This document shows positions 1 through 8,048 of a DNA stretch of 39,462 bases, piece by piece. Source of the stretch: an uncultured Ruminococcus sp. (lineage in GTDB: Bacteria; Bacillota; Clostridia; Oscillospirales; Ruminococcaceae); the NCBI GenBank assembly GCA_937910385.1, contig CALEPT010000150.1:1-39462 (forward strand), written 5' to 3'. Every line of letters starts with the position of its first letter. Position 1 is the stretch's first letter. Position numbers and translations under genes: made by a program. Under the pieces are notes generated by a model. The model ran no database searches, was not told where the DNA came from, and saw only the letters and a program-made list of their open reading frames with translations.

Positions 1-96
1 ATTGTGCAAGTATACGAAATTTAGACCCAGCAGTTGCGGGGTTCTGAATAGTTACCAGCATTGTATGAAAAACAGGAATATATAATGGTATATAAG

Positions 97-124
97 AAAC
101 GGTATCGCATTTGCGATACCGTTT
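97..124. terminator. Hairpin, probable terminator
   Basis: A perfect 12-bp stem (97-108 with 113-124) closes on a 4-base loop. It lies just past the stop of the minus-strand oxidoreductase at 146, so it probably ends that transcript. The following U-run is poor on both strands. The rest of 1-145 shows no gene. Confidence 0.6.
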
Positions 125-145
125 GCGCTTTGATATAGAATTTTG

Positions 146-1132
146 TCATAACTCCTGTGGGAATTTCATTCCCCAGTCACGGCGGCATTTATCCATTATT
201 ATCATAACGGCGAGTGTTACAGAATGAGGTACGAGAGGACTTTCCGTGAGTCCCTCGTTAAGGCAGCGGCAGAATTCCTTTATCTCATACTCATAGCCGT
301 TTATCTCGTTTGGCAGTACTGATCTTTCGAGCTCTGCACCGTTTCGGTCGTACAGGACTGCCTCGCATGAGCATAAGAACCAGTCTCCTATGACTATAGA
401 GCCCTTATCTCCCGAAATAACGGCGTTATTGTTGTTTGCTATCTCGAAACCTGAGTTTATGGAAGCAAAGCCTTGTTTGTATCTGAGAGTGACAGAATTG
501 CTCAGATCTATCCCGCCGCGGTCTATGTGAGCAAAGCTTATTATCTCGTCCGGTTCATTGCCCATAATGCTTGCAGCGAGAGTGATAGGATAAACTCCCA
601 GATCAAGGAGAGCTCCTCCGCCGCATTCCGCCCGAAAAAGCCTGTCGTCACCGTTGTATGGTACAAAGTTGCAGAAGTCTGCTTTGATGTACCTGACAGT
701 GCCGATATTACCGCAGTTTATCCAATTCATTACCTTCAGGAACGTAGGCTTGCACTTCATCCACATTGCCTCCATAAAGAAGAGTCCTTTTTCTTTGGCA
801 AGCGAAAGCATTTTTTCAAGCTCAGCCGAGTTAAGGGAAACGGATTTTTCACATAGCACATTCTTGCCGTTTTCAAGGCACAGCATAGTGTCCTTGAAGT
901 GAGAGCTCATGGGAGTAGCAATATATACCGCGTCAATGGAGCTGTCGCAGGCAAGCTCCTCGTAGCTTCCGTAAGCTTTTGAAAAGCCGAATTCAGAAGC
1001 GAAATTTTTTGCTTTTTCAAGAGCACGCGAGGCAACGGCGGCGGGCATAGCGCTTTCACAGCCAGCGAGAGCCTGAGCGAATGTATGAGCTATCCTTCCT
1101 GTACCGATAATACCCCAGTTTATTTTTTTCAT
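146..1132 (-). CDS. Gfo/Idh/MocA-family NAD(P)-dependent oxidoreductase
   Basis: This is a full-length 328-residue cytosolic dehydrogenase. The N-terminal Rossmann fold starts with GIIGTGRIAHTFAQAL (about residues 7-22). The family motif CEKSVSLN, whose Lys is the usual catalytic residue, lies near residue 95. GGGALLDLGVYPI in the C-terminal half matches the family's G-G-LLD-GVY signature. I chose the ATG at 1132 because AAAGGA (1143-1148) sits about 10 bases upstream; a GTG at 1141 would directly abut that site. Members reduce or oxidise sugars, inositols or trans-dihydrodiols, and the substrate cannot be read from sequence. The gene stands alone, divergent from the metal-transport operon. 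Confidence 0.85.
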   Translation of the reverse strand: MKKINWGIIGTGRIAHTFAQALAGCESAMPAAVASRALEKAKNFASEFGFSKAYGSYEELACDSSIDAVYIATPMSSHFKDTMLCLENGKNVLCEKSVSLNSAELEKMLSLAKEKGLFFMEAMWMKCKPTFLKVMNWINCGNIGTVRYIKADFCNFVPYNGDDRLFRAECGGGALLDLGVYPITLAASIMGNEPDEIISFAHIDRGGIDLSNSVTLRYKQGFASINSGFEIANNNNAVISGDKGSIVIGDWFLCSCEAVLYDRNGAELERSVLPNEINGYEYEIKEFCRCLNEGLTESPLVPHSVTLAVMIIMDKCRRDWGMKFPQEL

Positions 1133-1233
1133 TGCGATCACGTCCTTTCAGATCATGTAGATATTATATCATTGAATTGGTAATAAATCAATACATCTCT
1201 TGATGATCAGGAAAAATATGTTATTATAAAATG

Positions 1234-1253
1234 AAATTGATTGTCAAATTTGA
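1234..1253. promoter_or_regulatory. Upstream palindromic operator candidate
   Basis: The stretch contains the perfect 10-bp palindrome TCAAATTTGA at 1244-1253, preceded by AAATTGA. It shares the TCAAATT half-site with the larger inverted repeat at 1309-1337, so both may bind the same metal-responsive repressor. It lies about 30 bp upstream of the -35 box. Confidence 0.45.
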
Positions 1254-1280
1254 TTTTTGCCTTGAAGTCTCAAAAAACTA

Positions 1281-1309
1281 TTGACAAGAGGGGAAAAAGA
1301 GAGTATAAT
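1281..1309 (+). promoter_or_regulatory. Sigma-A promoter of metal ABC operon
   Basis: A consensus -35 TTGACA (1281-1286) and -10 TATAAT (1304-1309) are separated by exactly 17 bp. The operator at 1309-1337 overlaps the last base of the -10 and covers the expected start of transcription. Confidence 0.85.
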
Positions 1310-1337
1310 TGAATTTGAAATCGATTATCAAATTCAA
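1309..1337. promoter_or_regulatory. Inverted-repeat operator over the transcription start
   Basis: TTGAATTTGA (1309-1318) and TCAAATTCAA (1328-1337) are perfect 10-bp arms around a 9-bp centre, directly after the -10. A repressor here would block initiation. By gene context it should respond to zinc or manganese (Fur/Zur or DtxR/MntR family); the sequence does not match a textbook box I can name. The DtxR/MntR-type regulator at 17167-17544 is one candidate. Confidence 0.65.
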
Positions 1338-1356
1338 TGGAAAGAGAAATTATTAT

Positions 1357-2337
1357 ATGAAAATCTTCAGCGGCAGATGTATCTGCTTTGTACTTACGGC
1401 AGCTCTTGCAGTTCCGATGTTTTTCGGCTGCTCCGTATCAGAGAAAAAAAGCTCGGACAGAATAAGCGTTGTATGCACGTCTTTTTCCGAGTATGACTGG
1501 ACAAGAGAAATTGTCGGCGATACTGACAATACAGATATAACTTACCTTCTCGGCAGCGGCGTAGACCTTCACAATTATCAGCCGAGCGCGCAGGATATCC
1601 TGACTATATCAGATTGTGACCTCTTTATTTATGTCGGCGGAGAGTCTGATAAGTGGGTGGATGACGCTCTTGGCGAAGCGCGTAACAGCAATATGAAGGT
1701 CATCAGCCTAATGGATGTTCTGGGGGCTTCGGCAAAGGAAGAGGAGATAAAAGAAGGGATGCAGGCAGAGGAAGACGAAGATGACTCTGACGAGCCCGAA
1801 TACGACGAGCACGTCTGGCTCTCGCTGAAAAATGCCCAGCTTTTCTGCGCGGAAATATGCGATAAGCTCAGTGAACTCGACTCCGAGAATGCAGATACCT
1901 ATCGTGCCAATCTTGCTTCGTATACGGCTCAGCTTTCGCAGCTTGACGCGCAGTACTCTGAAATGGTGAATGAGGCTGCGGAAAAAACTGTTCTTTTTGG
2001 TGACCGATTCCCGTTCAGATACCTGTTTGACGATTACGGGATCGACTATTACGCAGCGTTTGTCGGCTGCTCTGCGGAGACAGAGGCGAGCTTTGAGACG
2101 ATCGTTACGCTTGCGAAAAAGGTCGATGAGCTCGGGCTGGATGTCGTTTTTACTATAGAAAATTCAGATCCGTCGGTAGCGGAATCAATAATCCGCAATA
2201 CTCAGACAAAGGATCAGCAGATAAAGGAGCTTGATTCAATTCAATCAGTCACTTCGGAGGCGATAACCGGAGGTGCGAGCTACATTTCGATAATGGAGAA
2301 AAATTATGAAACACTCAGGAGCGTGTTGGATAAATGA
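1357..2337 (+). CDS. Zn/Mn ABC transporter substrate-binding lipoprotein
   Basis: A surface-anchored metal receptor (cluster A-I, ZnuA/AdcA/MntA type) of 326 residues. The ATG at 1357 gives a lipoprotein signal with an FFGC lipobox; starts further upstream would lie inside the promoter and operator. Metal-site motifs are LHNYQPSA (first His) and DEHVWLS (second His). The third site, usually His in an HDAF-like motif, reads FGDRFPFRY, so Asp may replace it. The loop before DEHVWLS is strongly acidic (EEDEDDSDEPEYDE) where many relatives are His-rich. The C-terminal acidic ligand region is present (TIENSDPS). The stop overlaps the next gene by ATGA, showing coupling to the ATPase. Zinc versus manganese is unresolved. 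Confidence 0.85.
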   Translation: MKIFSGRCICFVLTAALAVPMFFGCSVSEKKSSDRISVVCTSFSEYDWTREIVGDTDNTDITYLLGSGVDLHNYQPSAQDILTISDCDLFIYVGGESDKWVDDALGEARNSNMKVISLMDVLGASAKEEEIKEGMQAEEDEDDSDEPEYDEHVWLSLKNAQLFCAEICDKLSELDSENADTYRANLASYTAQLSQLDAQYSEMVNEAAEKTVLFGDRFPFRYLFDDYGIDYYAAFVGCSAETEASFETIVTLAKKVDELGLDVVFTIENSDPSVAESIIRNTQTKDQQIKELDSIQSVTSEAITGGASYISIMEKNYETLRSVLDK

Positions 2338-3056
2338 GCGAATTGCTTAAATGCAGCAGCGTCTGCCTCGGTTATGAGGGTAGTATCGTTGCGGAAGATC
2401 TTAACTTTACCGTTTCAAGCGGTGATCATCTCTATATTCTCGGCGAAAACGGCTCGGGCAAAAGTACGCTGATAAAGGCTCTTCTCGGACTGAAGCCCCA
2501 GCTCAGCGGAAATATAGAGCTCTGTGGAGAGGTGGGAAGAAATGAGATAGGCTATCTTCCTCAGCAAACCGCCGTCCAGAGGGACTTCCCTGCTTCGGTG
2601 AAGGAGATAGTACAGTCGGGCTGCATAAATCGCTGCGGACTTCGCCCTTTTTACAATAAGGATGAGAGGAAGCTCGCGGCTGATATGATGAAGAAGCTTG
2701 AGATTTCCGACCTTGCGAGACGCTGCTACAGAGAGCTTTCGGGCGGGCAGCAGCAGCGAGTCCTCCTTGCGAGAGCACTATGTGCCGCACGGAAGATGAT
2801 ACTGCTCGACGAACCTGTTACGGGGCTCGATCCGCGAGCCTCCGCTGAGATGTATGAGCTCATTGACAGGCTGAACCAAAAGGACGGTATGACTGTCATA
2901 ATGGTATCTCATGATATGAATGCCGCAGTCAGGTATGCTTCTCATATTCTTCATATCGGCGGAAAACAGCTTTTTTTCGGAACTAAAAACGATTATATGA
3001 ACAGCAAGATAGGCAGGGCATTCCTGTCGGCAATGGGAGGTGAGGAGTATGCCTGA
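2334..3056 (+). CDS. Zn/Mn ABC transporter ATP-binding protein
   Basis: The cytosolic ATPase of the metal importer, 240 residues. It has Walker A GENGSGKST (about residues 38-46), a Q-loop near YLPQQ, signature LSGGQQQRV, Walker B MILLDEP with D-loop GLD, and switch His in VSHD. It starts in an ATGA overlap with the binding-protein gene and ends 8 bp inside the permease gene. This is the ZnuC/AdcC/MntB type; the metal is inferred from the partner proteins. Confidence 0.9.
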   Translation: MSELLKCSSVCLGYEGSIVAEDLNFTVSSGDHLYILGENGSGKSTLIKALLGLKPQLSGNIELCGEVGRNEIGYLPQQTAVQRDFPASVKEIVQSGCINRCGLRPFYNKDERKLAADMMKKLEISDLARRCYRELSGGQQQRVLLARALCAARKMILLDEPVTGLDPRASAEMYELIDRLNQKDGMTVIMVSHDMNAAVRYASHILHIGGKQLFFGTKNDYMNSKIGRAFLSAMGGEEYA

Positions 3057-3912
3057 AATGCTTGGACAGCTTCGGGACTATCTTCAGTTTCCCGCAGTAA
3101 GATATGCATTTATCGTGGGACTGCTCATAGCGCTTTGCTCCTCGCTGCTTGGCGTGACCCTCGTAATGAAGCGCTTTTCCTTTATCGGTGACGGACTTTC
3201 TCATGTTGCGTTCGGAGCAATGGCTGTTGCTTCCGTGCTTGGTCTTACAAATAATATGCTTATAATAATGCCCGTAACTATAATTTCGGCGGTACTGCTG
3301 CTGAGGACGGGGCAGAACGCGAAAATAAAGGGTGACGCTGCTGTTGCCATGATATCGGTGGGTGCTCTGGCACTCGGATATCTGCTTATGAATCTTGCTC
3401 CTAAAAACGGTGGACGAACAACGAGTAACATTTCGGCAGACGTTTGCAGCACGCTTTTCGGTTCGACCTCTATACTCACGCTTTCTTTGACAGATGTATG
3501 GCTGTGCGTGGGAATGTCGGTTGTGGTCATAGCAGTGTTCCTGATATTTTATCACAAGATATTTGCGGTGACATTCGATGAGAATTTTGCAAAGGCGACG
3601 GGGGTAAGATCGGATCTTTATAATCTTCTGATAGCTGTCGTTATAGCGGTCATCATAGTTTTTGCGATGAATTTTGTTGGCTCGCTGCTGATATCAGCGC
3701 TGATAATTTTCCCGGCTCTCTCAGCGATGCGTCTCTTTAAAAGCTTCAAAAGCGTTATAATCTGCTCTGTAGTTATATCGCTTTTCTGCGCAACGGCGGG
3801 ACTGATCATCTCGATTCTTGCAGGTACACCTGTAGGCTCGACTATAGTAGCAGCCGACATAGCGGTATTCTTTATTTTCTGTATAGCTTCGGCTTTCAGA
3901 AGGAGGGGATAA
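3049..3912 (+). CDS. Zn/Mn ABC transporter permease
   Basis: An integral membrane subunit of 287 residues with about eight hydrophobic segments, ZnuB/AdcB type. The conserved GDGLSHVAFG motif near residue 48 is the family hallmark (GD-LSH). I prefer the ATG at 3049 because GGGAGG at 3035-3040 lies 8 bases upstream; a GTG at 3040 overlaps that site. It overlaps the ATPase gene by 8 bp, so the three importer genes form one translationally coupled operon. Confidence 0.88.
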   Translation: MPEMLGQLRDYLQFPAVRYAFIVGLLIALCSSLLGVTLVMKRFSFIGDGLSHVAFGAMAVASVLGLTNNMLIIMPVTIISAVLLLRTGQNAKIKGDAAVAMISVGALALGYLLMNLAPKNGGRTTSNISADVCSTLFGSTSILTLSLTDVWLCVGMSVVVIAVFLIFYHKIFAVTFDENFAKATGVRSDLYNLLIAVVIAVIIVFAMNFVGSLLISALIIFPALSAMRLFKSFKSVIICSVVISLFCATAGLIISILAGTPVGSTIVAADIAVFFIFCIASAFRRRG

Positions 3913-3913
3913 T

Positions 3914-4366
3914 GTGAAAAGATACATATGTGCTCTGGCTGTGTGCTTATGCGCGGCACTGTTATGCTCGTGCGGAGGAAATGCTCCGTCAGAGAGCAGC
4001 AGTGCGGAGGCAGTTACATCGTCGGAATATGATATTGATCTTACCCAGATGAGCAGTACTATGATATACAGCACCGTTTCTAATATGATGCTGTATCCCG
4101 ATACCTATATGGGCGAGAATATAAAAATGCAGGGGCAGTTTGCAGTATATCATGACAAGTCGGCGGATAAGTATTATTTTTCCGTAATAATCCCGGATGC
4201 CACAGCCTGCTGTACTCAGGGTATAGAATTCGTGCTTGACGGCGATTATTCCTATCCTGAAGACTATCCTGCTGAAGGAGAGACTATAACAGTTTCAGGT
4301 CAATTCAATACATATGACGAATATGGGTTCAAATACTGCCAGCTTATCCATGCAAAAATGCTTTAA
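3914..4366 (+). CDS. Small lipoprotein with a Cys-Cys motif, metal-operon partner
   Basis: A 150-residue exported lipoprotein. The signal ends in LLCSCGG, so the second Cys is the likely lipidated residue. A Ser-rich linker follows, then a compact domain of short beta strands (MGENIKMQGQFAVY, then YYFSVIIPDATACC, then ETITVSGQF), consistent with an OB-like fold. The adjacent Cys pair in DATACC could bind metal, which is inference. The start is GTG at 3914, five bases after a strong AGGAGGGG (3901-3908), and the gene begins one base after the permease stop. Position suggests an accessory role in metal capture. I cannot assign a named family with confidence. Confidence 0.75.
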   Translation: MKRYICALAVCLCAALLCSCGGNAPSESSSAEAVTSSEYDIDLTQMSSTMIYSTVSNMMLYPDTYMGENIKMQGQFAVYHDKSADKYYFSVIIPDATACCTQGIEFVLDGDYSYPEDYPAEGETITVSGQFNTYDEYGFKYCQLIHAKML

Positions 4367-4373
4367 ACACAGA

Positions 4374-4397
4374 GGACTGCTGGACAGTCCTTTTTTA
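4374..4397 (+). terminator. Rho-independent terminator of the metal operon
   Basis: GGACTG (4374-4379) pairs with CAGTCC (4385-4390) over a 5-base loop and is followed by six T residues. It ends the four-gene importer operon. Confidence 0.85.
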
Positions 4398-4429
4398 TTA
4401 CAATTTGTGTAATTTTAACATAAAAATCA

Positions 4430-4458
4430 TTGACATTCGGATAAAAATATGTTATACT
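4430..4458 (+). promoter_or_regulatory. Sigma-A promoter of the GGDEF sensor
   Basis: TTGACA (4430-4435), a 17-bp spacer and TATACT (4453-4458). The leader is about 35 bases long, and CGGGAG precedes the ATG at 4500. Confidence 0.85.
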
Positions 4459-4499
4459 ATAGAAGATGATATTACTATTTGTAAAAACGGGAGTTTAAT

Positions 4500-6380
4500 A
4501 TGATAAACGGACGTCGGATAGTAGCACTGTGTATTTCCAGATTAGGAGATAATACAAGCTTTGACCTCATCTCATCTCTTAATACCGCTTTAACAGAAAA
4601 CAACAGTGTACTTTTTATATATAATCTTAGTATTGATCTCTATCATACTAATGAGAAAACTGCTGATATCTACGTTTTCGATCTTATGGATTTTTCTGTA
4701 ATCGACGCAGTTGTTATTGATATTGAAAAGATAAAGAGCCCGGAGGTCACTCAGCTTTTGATAAATAAAGCTCATGAAAATAATATCCCCGTGATAATTG
4801 TAGACGGTCATATTGATGGGCTGGCAAATGTCAATTTTGATTTCAGCGGCGGATTTGAAAAGATAGTGCGCCATGTAATAGAATTTCACGGAAAAAAGAA
4901 AATACACTACATGGCAGGTCAGGAGGGGAATCCCTTTTCAGAGGAGCGCTATGAGGTCATAAAAAAAGTAATGGACGAGCACGGACTTCCCTTTGGACGT
5001 AATAATGTCAGCTATGGGGATTTCTGGGAAACACCTACGAAAGAAGCGACCCTCAGGATCGTGGAAAGCGGAAATATCCCCGAAGCCGTTATATGTGCTA
5101 ATGATGTAATGGCTATAAACGTCAGCGAGGTATTCCAATATCATGGGATAAGAGTTCCTGATGACGTTATTGTTACCGGTTTTGACGGAATAAGCGATAT
5201 TTATTTCTCAACGCCAAGGATAACCTCATGCAATTGCAGTCACTCTCATCTGGGTAATAAAATAGCCGATGTGATATTGAGGATATTTAATGGAGAGAGC
5301 TCGGCTGGAGATCATTACATCGAGCCTACAATGATATTGTCCGGTTCCTGCGGCTGTGGCGATAATATGAGCGTTAATACAACTAATATACTATATGAGC
5401 TCAATAACCGCATAGACCGATTCCAGGACGATAATCGGGCACTTTCAAGGCGTTCGGAGAAGATACAGAACAGCCGTTCACTTAAAGAGGTGGCAGGTTA
5501 TTTCGACAGCTATGTATTCTTTGATATGACTATATTCATAAACAGCCGCTGTATTGATCCTTCGATCGATCCTATGAGCGATGGTTTTGAAAAGCCTTTT
5601 GATGATACTATGTGTCTGCTGCATTATTTTGACGATGGTCCGAAAAGCGGACCGCTTGATTTCCGCAGAAAAGACATTATCCCGAATATCGAGAAGCGCA
5701 TATTGATAAACCGGCCGTTCGTTTTCAGCGTTATTGAATACATGAGCGTTCCTATAGGATATGCTGTTTTCAATTATGGCGTAGATACTATTCTTACATA
5801 TAGCAGGCTGCCGATGGTCGTTACGGCGTTGAATAACGGTCTGGGCGGATATCTTAATATACAGAGGCAGCGCTATCTGCTGCGCCGTATAGAAGAAATA
5901 TACAGAATAGATTCTCTTACGGGTCTGCTGAACCGTATGGCGTTTTCAAAGGAATTTGAGATGCTGTCGGATAAGGTCGTATCAGAAAAAGGCTCTGTTA
6001 CAGCTGTTCTTGCTGATCTTGATGACCTGAAAGGGATAAACGATAACTGTGGACATATCTATGGCGATAAAGCGATAAAAGCTGTTGCAGATGCACTTCG
6101 CAGCGCATGTCCTGAGGACGCTTTGTTCGTAAGGCTTGGCGGAGATGAAATGATGGCGGTCATCTCGGGGGTTGAAAGCTCTATCAGGATAAAAAAGGCG
6201 ATAGATTCTTACCTTGAGGAGTTCAGCGATAAGCTTGACGCTAATATCACAGTTTCGGCAAGCGTAGGAATTTATATAACGAGCAATGTTGAAGAAATGC
6301 GTCCGGAAATACTCATAAAGCGCTCAGATGAGCTGATGTATGAGGAAAAACGCAGAAAAAAGATTATGAGAGCAAGATGA
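4500..6380 (+). CDS. LacI-type periplasmic-binding-fold sensor fused to GGDEF
   Basis: A 626-residue protein with no signal peptide or membrane segment, so it should be cytosolic. Residues about 5-285 resemble the LacI/GalR ligand-binding fold (VIDAVVID, PVIIVDGH, AVICANDVMAINV, DVIVTGFDG) without the DNA-binding helix-turn-helix. A short coil-like region (about 295-330) and an uncharacterised middle domain follow. The C-terminus (about 470-622) is a GGDEF domain with DSLTGLLNR and DLDDLKGINDNCGH. The active-site loop reads GGDEM (about residues 547-551) rather than GGDEF/GGEEF; the catalytic Gly-Gly-Asp-Glu core is intact. I see no RxxD inhibitory site just upstream. It probably makes cyclic di-GMP in response to a small sugar-like ligand. 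It is monocistronic. Confidence 0.88.
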   Translation: MINGRRIVALCISRLGDNTSFDLISSLNTALTENNSVLFIYNLSIDLYHTNEKTADIYVFDLMDFSVIDAVVIDIEKIKSPEVTQLLINKAHENNIPVIIVDGHIDGLANVNFDFSGGFEKIVRHVIEFHGKKKIHYMAGQEGNPFSEERYEVIKKVMDEHGLPFGRNNVSYGDFWETPTKEATLRIVESGNIPEAVICANDVMAINVSEVFQYHGIRVPDDVIVTGFDGISDIYFSTPRITSCNCSHSHLGNKIADVILRIFNGESSAGDHYIEPTMILSGSCGCGDNMSVNTTNILYELNNRIDRFQDDNRALSRRSEKIQNSRSLKEVAGYFDSYVFFDMTIFINSRCIDPSIDPMSDGFEKPFDDTMCLLHYFDDGPKSGPLDFRRKDIIPNIEKRILINRPFVFSVIEYMSVPIGYAVFNYGVDTILTYSRLPMVVTALNNGLGGYLNIQRQRYLLRRIEEIYRIDSLTGLLNRMAFSKEFEMLSDKVVSEKGSVTAVLADLDDLKGINDNCGHIYGDKAIKAVADALRSACPEDALFVRLGGDEMMAVISGVESSIRIKKAIDSYLEEFSDKLDANITVSASVGIYITSNVEEMRPEILIKRSDELMYEEKRRKKIMRAR

Positions 6381-6384
6381 GTCA

Positions 6385-6414
6385 AAGGCTGCTGCACTGA
6401 TGTGCGGCAGCCTT
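6385..6414 (+). terminator. Hairpin after the GGDEF gene
   Basis: AAGGCTGC (6385-6392) pairs with GCAGCCTT (6407-6414), and an inner GCAC/GTGC extends the stem over a TGAT loop. The U-run is weak, so termination is likely but not certain. Confidence 0.6.
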
Positions 6415-6457
6415 ATATGATGTAACATAAATCGTTGCCAGGAATATACTGTATTGA

Positions 6458-6479
6458 GGGAGGGAAAGAACTCCCTCCC
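6458..6479 (+). promoter_or_regulatory. G-rich leader hairpin before the DUF11 gene
   Basis: GGGAGGG (6458-6464) pairs with CCCTCCC (6473-6479). It lies about 40 bases upstream of the start and 25 bases before the real ribosome-binding site. The G-rich arm resembles a Shine-Dalgarno sequence that the hairpin sequesters. Confidence 0.5.
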
Positions 6480-6519
6480 AGAATCGTGCAGCGTATGCTG
6501 TATTGAGGAGGAATTTTTT

Positions 6520-7377
6520 GTGGCAACGTTTTACAATCAGGCTACACTGTCATATAACGGAAGCATAACAAGCTCGAATATCACGACAGGTATTATAACC
6601 GAGGTACTCACGGCGCAGAAAAATGCAGTTGATGATAATTATTCGGCAGACAGCGATGTGGTATTCATCATAAGTATAGTCAATACCGGAAGCACAAATA
6701 TTACAGGTCTTACAATTATCGATGATCTGGGTGCATATGCACCGTCGGCAGGTGCAGCAGAGGTAGCTCCGCTGACATATTCGGAGGGAACAGTGACTTA
6801 TTATGTTGACGGTGTGCAGCAGAAAGATCCCGAAGTGACAGAGACTTCTCCGCTCACTATCACAGGCATAAGCGTGCCTGCAAACGGAAGCACGCTTATA
6901 ATCTATTCTGCAAGAACTAACGAGTTTGCTCCGTTTGAAGCGGACGCAAGCATTGTCAATACTGCTGTTATCGGCGGAACAGGTATAACAGATATAACGG
7001 TAAGTGAAACTATAACGCCTGTACAGAGTGCAGATCTTACGATAAGCAAGTCTCTCACGCCTACTGAGGTCGAAGAAAACGGAGAAGTGACCTACACCTT
7101 CATTATTCAGAATTTCGGCAATACACCTGCAACCGCAGATGATACCGTGATATTCCGCGACGTGTTTGATCCGGTCCTCAGCGGTCTGACCGCTGAATTC
7201 AACGGTACGGCATGGGCAGAGGGTACAAATTACACCTATGATGAGACTACCGGAGAGTTCGTAACTCTTGAGGGACAGATAACTGTTCCTGCGGCAGAAT
7301 TCTCACAGGATCCCGAAACCAGTGTTCGTACAGTACAGCCCGGAGTAAGCATTCTTGTCATCAAGGGTAATATTTAA
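6520..7377 (+). CDS. DUF11-type repeat protein
   Basis: A 285-residue protein with two tandem beta-rich repeats of the DUF11 (conserved repeat) type. Repeat 1 is around DVVFIISIVNTGSTNITGL (about residues 48-66) and repeat 2 around VTYTFIIQNFGNTPATADD (about 190-208). It begins MATFYNQATLSYNG with no signal peptide, membrane anchor or sortase motif, as in other short clostridial members. I chose GTG at 6520 because GAGGAGG (6505-6511) is 8 bases upstream; an upstream in-frame GTG at 6454 overlaps the leader hairpin. Composition is Thr/Ser/Val-rich and almost free of Cys. The function is unknown; a structural or surface role is inferred. Confidence 0.75.
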   Translation: MATFYNQATLSYNGSITSSNITTGIITEVLTAQKNAVDDNYSADSDVVFIISIVNTGSTNITGLTIIDDLGAYAPSAGAAEVAPLTYSEGTVTYYVDGVQQKDPEVTETSPLTITGISVPANGSTLIIYSARTNEFAPFEADASIVNTAVIGGTGITDITVSETITPVQSADLTISKSLTPTEVEENGEVTYTFIIQNFGNTPATADDTVIFRDVFDPVLSGLTAEFNGTAWAEGTNYTYDETTGEFVTLEGQITVPAAEFSQDPETSVRTVQPGVSILVIKGNI

Positions 7378-7380
7378 GAT

Positions 7381-7404
7381 AAAAGGGACGTTTCAACGTC
7401 CCTT
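7381..7404. terminator. Bidirectional terminator
   Basis: AAAAGGGACG (7381-7390) pairs with CGTCCCTTTT around a 6-base loop. A-rich and T-rich flanks let it serve both the DUF11 gene (plus) and the converging lipid operon (minus). Confidence 0.85.
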
Positions 7405-7409
7405 TTCCT

Positions 7410-8048
7410 TTACATATGATTTTTATTACTGAACACCATGCGCAAGCTAAGACGGGATATCAGCTTTACCATATCCGATAGGTATTTCATGGGTGAAAAC
7501 GGTCTCATGTATCCGTCGTCCGGAGCTTCTGACCGGCGAATAAGCCTGCCCTCAAACAGGAAAAAATCCGTCAGCAGCCTGTCCAGCTCCTTTATAGACC
7601 AGCGCCAGTAAGGCCTGTCCATTTTTATGCAGCCGCTGAGTTCCACAATATGTGCTGTAAACGACATACAGTTATCTGAACGATATATCCGGAATCCGCC
7701 AAGCAGCGGCATTGTTGCCATGGAAAAGAGGTTGAACAGCCGTTGATCGTCCGAAGCGCATTCAGTGATAAAGCCCTTTACCCGGGAGTAGCTGCTGTCA
7801 GTTACCGGAAGCGAGAAGATCTTTGCCTGAAAGCTGTTATGCTTTCCAAAGGCATAATAATGACGGTATTCATGAGTGAATCCGGCGTCGAAGGGAAAAT
7901 AGTGATATCTTCTTGAGAAGCTCACGAAATCCGTCATAGAGCGATCAAGGCTGATTGCAACATGAGTGTATGGGTATCCTGTTAACCGTCTTGCGGCAGC
8001 CCCGAGACCGGTATGCGCTTTGATGAGCACTATGTAGATATGCTTCAT
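7410..8048 (-). CDS. Permuted NlpC/P60-like (YiiX/LRAT-type) protein
   Basis: A 212-residue cytosolic protein, the last gene of the lipid operon. The His lies N-terminal in YPYTHVAISLD (about residue 29) and the Cys C-terminal in RSDNCMSFTAHI (about residue 127). This order is that of circularly permuted papain-like folds (YiiX, YaeF, LRAT) and the reverse of canonical NlpC/P60. Permuted members include acyltransferases and lipid hydrolases. Given four lipid-type genes upstream, a role in acyl transfer or deacylation is plausible but inferred. There is no signal peptide or anchor. Its ATG overlaps the stop of the phosphatidyltransferase gene by 4 bp. Confidence 0.6.
   Translation of the reverse strand: MKHIYIVLIKAHTGLGAAARRLTGYPYTHVAISLDRSMTDFVSFSRRYHYFPFDAGFTHEYRHYYAFGKHNSFQAKIFSLPVTDSSYSRVKGFITECASDDQRLFNLFSMATMPLLGGFRIYRSDNCMSFTAHIVELSGCIKMDRPYWRWSIKELDRLLTDFFLFEGRLIRRSEAPDDGYMRPFSPMKYLSDMVKLISRLSLRMVFSNKNHM

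Noticed and set aside
473..902. Plus-strand reading frames across the oxidoreductase gene
   Set aside because: They are antisense shadows of the minus-strand gene, without motifs or ribosome-binding sites. The same holds for the antisense frames over zinc permease, radical SAM, murL, feoB, phosphonate and ftsH genes.
1309..1356. TTG start at 1309 for the metal-binding lipoprotein
   Set aside because: It overlaps the -10 box and operator and adds residues before a clear lipoprotein signal that begins at 1357.
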